Positions 56,690 to 64,000 of a DNA stretch of 64,000 bases are shown here, one piece after another (position 1 is the stretch's first letter; each line of letters starts with the position of its first letter). The translations under genes were made by a program, and so were the position numbers. The notes beneath the pieces are model-generated. The model made no database searches and was not told where the DNA came from. It saw nothing but the letters and a program-made list of their open reading frames with translations. This stretch comes from Adiantum capillus-veneris (taxonomy: Eukaryota; Streptophyta; Polypodiopsida; Polypodiales; Pteridaceae). The DNA is taken from the NCBI GenBank assembly GCA_014529385.2, contig CM043943.1:97550355-97614354 (forward strand), in the 5' to 3' direction.

Positions 56690-57574
56690 GGATATGTGTT
56701 CGAAGACACAAGAGGAGATAGCATATATGTGTAAAGTTTTATATGTTGCAATAGTAGGTTCTCTAATGTATTCTATGTTCTGGACAAGGCCAGACATTAC
56801 ACATGCAATGGGTGTTGTGAGTAGATTTATGGAAAATCCAGGTAAAGAGCACTAACAAGCTGTAAGGTGGATACTTAGGTATCTAAAAGGGATAACAACA
56901 AATTATTTTTATTTTGGAGGCACTAATATTTTCTTGCAAGGGTATGTTGATGCAGATATAGCAAGTGACATAGATACTTGAAGGAGCACTACTAGCTATG
57001 TCTTCACAGTTGGAGGCACATCATTAAGTTGGGCTTCAAAGCTGTAGAAAGTGGTCTCACTTTCTACCACGGAAGCAGAATATGTAGCAATGGCGGAGGC
57101 AAGCAAAGAAATTGTGGCTTCAAAGATTCTGGGAGGAGTTTGGATACAGGCAAGAAACTTGTGTCTTATATAGTGACAATCAAAGAGCCATTCATCTTGC
57201 AAAAAAATCAGCCTTTCACTCAAGGACAAAGCACATCAAGGTGAGATATCACTTCATACGTACTCTTTTGGAAGAGGGACAACTAAAGCTAGGAAAGGTG
57301 TACACAAGTGAGAATCTTGCAGACATGTTTACAAAGGTGGTCAAGAAGGAGAAGTGATAGTCAAACAGCCATTCATCTTGCAAAAAATTCAGCCTTTCAC
57401 TCAAGGACAAAGCACATCAAGGTGAGATATTACTTCATACATACTCTTTTGGAAGAGGGACAACTAAAGCTAGGAAAGGTGTACACAAGTGAGAATCTTG
57501 CAGACATGTTCACAATGGTGTTCAAGAAGGAGAAGTTGAGATTTTTCTCATCTTCAATCGGCATTCAAGGATAA
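56690..57574 (+). pseudogene. Copia RT C-terminus and RNase H, tail duplicated
   Basis: Plus strand: KVLYVAIVGSLMYSMFWTRPDITHAMGVVSRF, GYVDADIASDIDT, SLSTTEAEYVAMAEASKE, then YSDNQRAIHLAKKSAFHSRTKHIKVRYHFIR and SENLADMFTKV. The last 60 codons are duplicated in tandem with a 181-base period (57188 and 57369). The second copy ends KLRFFSSSIGIQG. Three stops and a frameshift. RNase H degrades the RNA strand during reverse transcription. Confidence 0.88.
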
Positions 57575-57589
57575 GAAGCCAAGATGGAA

Positions 57590-58260
57590 TGCAGCCATAG
57601 GTTTGGTGTGGAGATTAGTCTCCATGTAGGAGATGGTTAAGTATGGAGCTTGATGTACCCCTTGTAACTTTGGGTCTCAAAGATGCACATTTGTAAGGCC
57701 GCCATTATGAAGAAAATCCATCCTCTGTAAGAAAAATCACTCGTTGAAAAACCAAAAAATTCATGCCCATTAGAATATTCCTTCTTTTGGAATATTATGG
57801 CTAGAAGACGACCAAAAAGTGGTCAAAAAATGGCCAATTGGTTGGCCGGTGGCCGAATTCAATGGTCGGTGACCAATTTCTAGTCGAACTTTTCTTCTCA
57901 AGGACGGCCACACAAGGGCGCATGGGAGAATTTAACTCGGACTTCTATACACAAGAATCCCTACACATGGCTGCATCTCATAAGAGCGGGCATCCCTTTC
58001 AACCTATAAAAGGAGGCCTTCTCTACACACAAAATGCGTTCTGAAGTTGTTGAAACAAGGTGTGTGTGAGATGGTGAGAGTGAAGCAAGGTGGGAGTTCC
58101 ATTAAGGGTATAATCCCTTTGTAACCTACTTCTAGTCTGAAGTACTAAAGCCATTGAGTGGCTGCTTTCTCGTGGACGTAGCCCACATTAGGTGAGCAAC
58201 GTATATCGTGTGCTCTTTCTCTCTCTATATATATATAATCTCTCATGTGTGAAAATTATC
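57590..58260 (+). repeat. LTR-like 3' region of the copia fragment
   Basis: Follows RNase H through a purine-containing stretch (GGAGATGGTTAAG). Holds CCTATAAAAGG (TATA at 58005-58011) and a pyrimidine-rich end. No second LTR was found, so the borders are approximate. Confidence 0.5.
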
Positions 58261-58699
58261 TCTCTACATTAAGTAAACTACTCCAATATCTACTTAGCTA
58301 TGCCCCTTTTCCTTAAATTTTTTAAAAATTCCCTTCTCTAAAGAAGGGAAATTTTATAAGTTTAAGGGCTTGTTTAAAAATTTCCCTTCACTAAAGAAAG
58401 GGGGGGTACTCCAAATGGAAGGGGACTATATGAAGATTTCCATCTACTTTAGAGAATATGGACTTACTATAGTATAAAAAATAGGAGAGCTTATGTAAAC
58501 TATTGCTGGCGGGCCATCGCGATTGGACGGAGTAGCCTAGTGAGAACTAAAACCAAAAAAAAAATTCAATTCAAGGATGTAGCCGACCCAGTTAGTGCAT
58601 GGAAGTGTTGAATGCAATGTTCTAACAAAAATGCACTAAGGAGAAATGTGTCCCAACAAAATAGAAAAGGACAACACAACTAGGGTATGTAAGAGACGA

Positions 58700-59170
58700 A
58701 GGCCCCCCCCAGCTCGGAGTCCATTGGATCATAAATTGATGAGGAAGAGGTTGAACTCCAACCCATTGACCCAACCACGCAAGAGAGAAATCCAACGTCT
58801 ATCTATACCCAGAGAATAGAACAAAGGGAGAAGAAGGCTAAGGAAGAACATGAAAGAGAAAAACGGGCTGAGAAAGAATGGAACCAGAGGCAAAGGAAGG
58901 CCGTCCATGAAAAAAGAAATACGGAACGACTAAGGAAAGAAGAACAAGCCCAGAGCTTGTTAGAAATTATGAGAGAGAAAATAAGAGAGCAAACTCGTCA
59001 AACGTCAAAAAGTCCAGTTGAAGGTGAATTGGAGTAGGAGGAAGCTAAAAGGATCAAGATTTAATAATAACAAGAAGAGGGGGCCTCCTCTAAAGAATTA
59101 AGGAACAAAAGAAAGTTTGACCACCATCAGGTAACCACAACTAAAGGGGAAGGGAAGGCCCTATTAATGT
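58700..59170 (+). pseudogene. Charged coiled-coil-like fragment, gag-type
   Basis: The plus strand around 58740-59035 encodes EEVELQPIDPTTQERNPTS and then a very lysine/glutamate-rich helix (EQREKKAKEEHEREKRAEKE). Further similar sequence lies at 59180-59290. Such segments occur in some retroelement gag proteins and in other coiled-coil proteins; I cannot choose. Confidence 0.35.
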
Positions 59171-59299
59171 ATCCTTAGAAGATAACATAGAAGATTTAAT
59201 GAAACAGGTCTACCAACAAGAGGAGCAAGCAAGGCAAGAGCATGAGAAGAAATACATATTGAAGAACCAAAGATACCAAGGCATGTGCCTAGCACCTTG

Positions 59300-61500
59300 A
59301 TCCATATGGAATACCCAACCAATGATCCTTATTGATGTAGAAGACCTGGACCCTTTTCTTGCTTTGGGCTGCCTCATCCTCTTGGCCCATCCATTTGACT
59401 CTGGAGCATCTTTAAATGAATCTCTATCGACAACAAATCATGAAGCTATCTTGGTCAAGATTTTAGCACCTCCTAGATGTGGAGTAACTGATTTTTTGGT
59501 CCATTCCTTCTTTTTTGTTATTGCCACCAGTCAATCAAACCCCCATTTAGCTAGCTTCCGGTACTAGCTTATGTAATATAGAAGTTAGGATCCTTTCTAG
59601 TCTTGCATACCTGGTTTGTCTGTCAAAGTGTGAGAGTTGGTGTAGGACCCTCATGATATGCTTAGTCCTTTCCTTCTTGACATTGCTAAAGGTAGGGAGC
59701 TTCACCGTGCTGGTGTCTTCATCTGCATATCCCCCCTTGGCAATTTGGTGATTTCTGCCATTATATCAAGGGTTATCTCTACTAATATTTTCCCCCCATC
59801 TGAATTTGTTGGTGTGGTGTTGCTTTGTCATCCTCTATTTTTTGTAAGGTTGTAATCAATTCATGGGCTCGCTTGTAGTCATCTTAGACTATTGACTCTG
59901 TAAGGAAGTCCTTGACCCCTATCCTAGTGATAGCCTTGTTTATATTCTAAGGTGTATATGCAATTGTATTGAAATCCTTGGGCATTTGGGGTGCCTCCCA
60001 TCTTCTTCCCTGCTTGTCTTTCCAAACACAATTGAATACTTTGAATCCATGATGCTGCTGGATGGATTTGTCAACAAATCATTCCCTTTACCCAAAGATA
60101 TTGCCCATATTGACCTAGTTGCTATCTTTATCTTCTTACTTGTAGATGATTCGGTGCCTCATCTTCTTTGGAGTGCTTGAACCTGTGTGTCAAAAGTAAA
60201 ATCTCACAATTTAGTGCAATATTTTTAGTCATGATAAGTCTAGTTATAGTCATTTTTTCCCTCCCAATTAGCTATGTCAATATCTATGTGTTATGTGGTT
60301 TATTTTGTGCAACTATGGTGTCTATGGAGTCCTCTTACTAAGCACTACCCAAAGGTCTTTTTTAATCTCAAAATTTATCAGTATAGTAGCAATCACGATC
60401 ATTGACACAGCTTGTGTCCAAAGTAGGCATAGGTGATACCATCTGGTTCCCCTAGTTATGTACTTTGCAACCATGCCCTGCATGCCTAGTTGGCTAGCTA
60501 TTTTGACCCAAACTTAGGGATTTCCCTTGCTAGTGAGTCCCTTTGCCCTATTTGTTCAACTTATGGTTCTTTGATCATCTTCAATTTCCTCGTGTAGCTT
60601 CTTGAGACCTCTCATGAGCTTTCAAAAGGTTGCACCCTAATTTTGGCCATCGTGGCTACCTTCTAGAAGGTTGTTTGGCAAAAAACGTGCAAAAAACGCA
60701 CATTTTATCTTAAGTTCAATTCTTTGGTTTCTTGCTATTATAGCTCCATATAAGAGTTGGTAAGCTCAAGGCACCAAAATTCTTGAATTTCCCCTGGTCT
60801 CTTCCAAGTTATGGCCATTCTTGACGTATGGGACAACTAGGATTTCCCAAATTTCCTTGATTTTTTGGTGGGACAAGGCCCTCTTGGAGTTGATTATGCA
60901 TCACAAGGGTGATATTGTCCTGCTAAAGTTGTGGGTGTCAATCTATTCTAGTTTTGATCCTTGTGGAAGCAACTGCGGTCACTTCCACCTACGACATTTT
61001 GGACCAAAATTTTCTTGAAAAGCTTCCCCATCCCTTTGCATACATATTGGTGCCCTACTCTTATCATATAAATATGTATCCTGCTAGGTATTCAACTGTT
61101 TGTCCTATAGGTTCTTGGAAATTGGTTTGTGTAGTGTAGAAGTGTCCATTTCTTGTGTACATAGCATTTTTGAACTCTCTCGGGGTTGGCCATCCCACTG
61201 ATACTCCCAAATCTTTTAAAGTCTCCCTATGGCAATTACTATGATAGCTGTCACCTGTGACCATTCTCCATGAAATGGGTACTTGTTGGTTCCTCTAGTT
61301 GAATGTAGTCTTCCCATGCTATGCACCACCTTTGTGAGTTTGGTCTCCTTTCATAATTTTCTCCTAGTCTAAAAGGCATTCGGTTAGACTCCTTCTCCTT
61401 TATTCCTTGGGTCTTTTTTGAGCTTTATATGGAAAAAGTTATGTCCATGGGCAAAAGGTTTAGTCGATCATGACTTGTTTGGTGAAAAATGCAGATTGAA
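59300..61500. other. No clear gene; probable retroelement debris
   Basis: Short frames on both strands, for example 61064-61264 minus (REFKNAMYTRNGHFYTTQTNFQE). The location downstream of minus-strand gypsy integrase suggests the 3' part of that element, but no domain is certain. Confidence 0.35.
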
Positions 61501-61559
61501 AGTAGATCTATCTTTTGCTGAGCTTTATACTTTCATCTCTTTGTACGGGACTTATTGGT

Positions 61560-62950
61560 CTATTTGCTCTAGGGGTGGCATCCATGGAATCCCCTTGTTG
61601 AGATGTACTTGTAGGCTTGGGTGTCTTGATTTGGCTCCATACCTTTTGTATTTGCAATGCCTTGACCGCCATATGTTGTTGATGTTTGTTTTGTACCTTT
61701 TCCACTGGGATCGATATTCAAGGTTGATTTCTTTGTGCCTTTGGATACCCAAATTTTCTTTGTTGTCTCTGTTGGTTGTTGAGTCACTAGATTCATTGAT
61801 TTTCCTTTTTCTGTTGATTTTGTACCACAAGGAGTTTTGAAATAATTTTCTTGGGAATCCAAATAATCTTTTGGCATCTGTTTTTTGTGTGGTTGTTGCA
61901 TTAACCCATTTTGTGAGGTAGTCCATGGAAACAATGCTATATTGGGCATGGATATGTAAGCGGATGGTGAGACAGGCCCCACAAAATCTAATCCCCATTA
62001 AGAAAATTTCTTTGCACCCATCATTGGCCATAATGGCATCTCATCTATTTTTAGAGGTACTTTGGTACGCTGGCAATCATCACATTGCGTAACATATTCT
62101 TCTACGTCCATGTGCAATGTTGGCCACCATATTCCAACAATTAATTTTTTTTTAGCTATCTTACTTTTGAAGAATTTTCCTCCACTAATTCCTCCATGTG
62201 CTTTCTCTAGGGGGATAGGTAGATATTTGTTTTGTGTTACACATATCATGAGCTAGTTATCTTTCCTTTTTTTGTAAAGTTGGTTTTCAATTAAGGTGAT
62301 GCCTCGAGCGTCCAATTCAATGGCTCTTTGTCTGGCCCTTGTTATTCTCTCAAAGAATCTCGTTGTTATGTAAGTAGTCATATGTTGACTCCATTGAGGT
62401 GCAATCGCTACCTAAAACAATGTGCAATATTCCACGGGTGGATTATTTCTACATGCAACAAGATTCATGACATATCTATGTACATCTGCATCCATATCAT
62501 GCCAATACACTCCAAGTTTCTTTAGGCACTGGTGTGTCTTGTTTTGCAAACAATGGAAGGCTATCTCTTATTTGCATATGAGATTCCATGAGATAACATT
62601 CATGTTCTTTTTGACTTATGCATAATCATAATATTCCTTCTAAGACCAAATGGTACATGCGTCCTCATATAAGTTGAAAGCTCTTAGCTTGTCTAATCAT
62701 TTGTTGTTTAAGGGATTTTTTAGTCCTATTGGATATGCCTCTATAGGTCAAAAGTGTGACTATTTCTTGAGACTAGTTATGGGAACCATATCGACGTTGA
62801 TGAAGAGGTATGCATCAACAGGAATGTCATCATCTATCCCTTCATGTGCTTCTTTGTTTGGTAACCTAGATAGGTGGTCTGCTCTAAGGTGCATTTTGTC
62901 TTTCTTTACCACTATCGTAAAAACCTTAGCAATATATTGAATGGTCAAAT
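61560..62950 (-). pseudogene. Ty3/gypsy RNase H tail and integrase, decayed
   Basis: Minus strand from 62948: KMHLRADHLSRLPNKEA, the usual RNase H-to-integrase link. Then ERITRARQRAIELDARGITLIENQLYKK, the zinc-binding domain at 62249-61998 (HGGISGGKF..GIWWPTLHMDVEEYVTQCDDCQRTK, with Lys where the second His is expected), and the integrase entry WGLDFVGPVSPSA and SMDYLTKWVNA. Frames shift several times, and the core beyond the first Asp region is lost. A separate lineage or copy from the gypsy element at 1-5.4 kb. Confidence 0.8.
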
Positions 62951-63165
62951 GTGTGCTTAAGGCCTCTGTCAGTTATATACAAATAAAAAACAAGTCTAGA
63001 TAGGGCAAAAGTTTAGCTAATAAAAAAATGAGCTCTTTTAAAAATAGATAAAGTGTGAACCGTATCAGACAGAAGCGAATCAATATCCAATAAACGCAAA
63101 TCTTTAGTTCTTCTATAATTGTTTTTGAAACAAAATGTTTCATTTTACTAATTAATCAATTTTAT

Positions 63166-63395
63166 TTAATTCTTGTATTGATTCCGTTTTTTATATCTTG
63201 CCTAGTAGAAACTAACTGGGCTTTATCCGATTTACTAGAAGCAGAGGCTGAATCAATCGTGGGTCATAATGCGTAATATCTCTTAATGGGATTTGCTCCT
63301 TTTCTTTTAGGAGAGTATGCTAATATGATCTTAATGAGGTGCGGAGCTTTGTATCCGACATTCGTTGAGCTTTCACTCTCTGCAAGAGCCAGCGT
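63166..63395 (+). pseudogene. nad1: Nuclear insert of mitochondrial nad1 (exon plus group II intron start)
   Basis: Plus-strand translation reads LVLIPFFISCLVETNWALSDLLEAEAESIVGHNA, a TAA, then YLLMGFAPFLLGEYANMILM. This is the conserved C-terminal half of NADH dehydrogenase subunit 1, a membrane subunit of respiratory complex I. At 63339 the coding sequence passes into GTGCGGAGC, a group II intron start, after the second base of a codon. That phase fits the known plant intron at nad1 position 728. Unedited-looking codons (PFLL where the protein has LFFL) and the kept intron show a DNA-level transfer. No intron separates the GxNVEY and SSMGF positions. Confidence 0.8.
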
Positions 63396-63399
63396 CCCC

Positions 63400-64000
63400 T
63401 TAACACTAGGTTGGTAATGGGACACTTTTATGTCTTTGGACACTTTTATGTCCTGTTAAGTGACCATTTTCCTTGAATTATGTCAAGAGTTTCAAAATGG
63501 GTTTTTAGGTGCTATCTATCTAGAAAAATGTCTCATGAGCTGAAAAAAACTCGACATTTTTTTGGAATATCAATTCCATCTTTAACCTTGTCCTTGCACA
63601 ACATTTCACAACCTAAACTCTGTGAAAAAACAGGTCCCGTTTTTGGCTTTTTGCAACTATACCACTCTAGAATTCATTTTTGTGAGGTCTATAATGCTAG
63701 AGAACTATCTTTAGTAGTCCTCAACATGTCCTGATGCTTCTAGGGATAAATAAATATTAAAGTTGTAAGTTATGACCAAATTACAAAAATTATCAAATCC
63801 TGTTTTTTAGCCAATTTTAACCCTTCTATGATTTTTTTGGTGGATTTCATGATATCCAAATGCATTTTTTATTTTCTATGTCGTATATTGTAACATAAAG
63901 CTAATATTCCTTGAGTTTTGGGGCACCTAATACCCTATTTTGCATAGTATACAACGATGGTTGATTTTTTCAATTATAGAAGAAAACGAAACATTCTAGT
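63400..64000. mobile_element. Second copy of the TTAA-flanked TIR element, truncated by the window
   Basis: Starts TTAACACTAGGTTGGTAATGG inside the nad1 fragment and follows 29666-30260 closely to the window end. It carries one extra copy of the subterminal GGACACTTTTATGTC repeat (63419-63453). Identity by eye is roughly 95%. Confidence 0.85.

Overview
The window looks like repeat-dense intergenic DNA from a land plant nuclear genome. Evidence: Ty1/copia and Ty3/gypsy LTR retrotransposons with plant-type primer sites (TGGTATCAGAGC), short GT..AG introns in transposon genes, very long dinucleotide microsatellites, and a fragment of mitochondrial nad1 that keeps a group II intron border. I see no convincing single-copy host gene, rRNA, tRNA or CRISPR array. 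The species cannot be fixed. The style of the gypsy polymerase and the exon layout of the nad1 fragment make me lean weakly to a non-angiosperm (fern-like), but this is inference.

Layout. 1-5.45 kb: a Ty3/gypsy element on the minus strand (RT, protease, zinc knuckle, gag, leader, primer site, 5' LTR with TATA box) that runs off the left edge. 5.5-6.8 kb: microsatellites. 6.8-13.5 kb: an unusual two-gene transposon. A decayed SWIM-zinc-finger transposase on the minus strand faces a plus-strand gene of unknown family with a WDGNHR motif, and between them lie G-runs, a dense array of DNA dyads and a CA-rich tract. 13.6-15.5 kb: LTR-like promoter, copia and gag debris. 15.5-19.9 kb: a complete gag-only LTR element with 1.15 kb LTRs. 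19.9-24.8 kb: an old LTR-element composite on the minus strand, split by a 1.6 kb solo LTR; a related copy in the opposite orientation lies at 34.6-39.2 kb.

25.8-34.0 kb: a tandem repeat whose units start with a palindrome is interrupted by a copia element (26595-33669). That element contains a second, smaller copia-like element (29057-32215), which in turn contains a TIR element (about 29666-30994). Target-site duplications support the two LTR insertions, so this is a three-level nest. A second copy of the TIR element starts at 63400 and leaves the window.

39.3-51.5 kb: mostly non-coding, with a copia RT fragment, one broken gene of unknown family, several long inverted repeats, extreme poly-G and poly-C runs, and local tandem duplications. 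51.7-53.2 kb: a second, badly decayed copy of the transposase found at 7.4-10.4 kb. 53.9-56.6 kb: two broken genes of unknown family. 56.7-58.3 kb: copia RT/RNase H tail, internally duplicated, with an LTR-like 3' region. 58.7-63.0 kb: gag-like and gypsy RNase H/integrase debris. 63.17-63.4 kb: the nad1 fragment.

How the parts relate: most are parasites nested in parasites. Two relations may be functional rather than just positional. The gag-only element shares its primer-site sequence with the gypsy element at the left edge, so it may be mobilised by that lineage. The transposase and the WDGNHR gene are divergently arranged around a structured spacer, as if they form one mobile unit.
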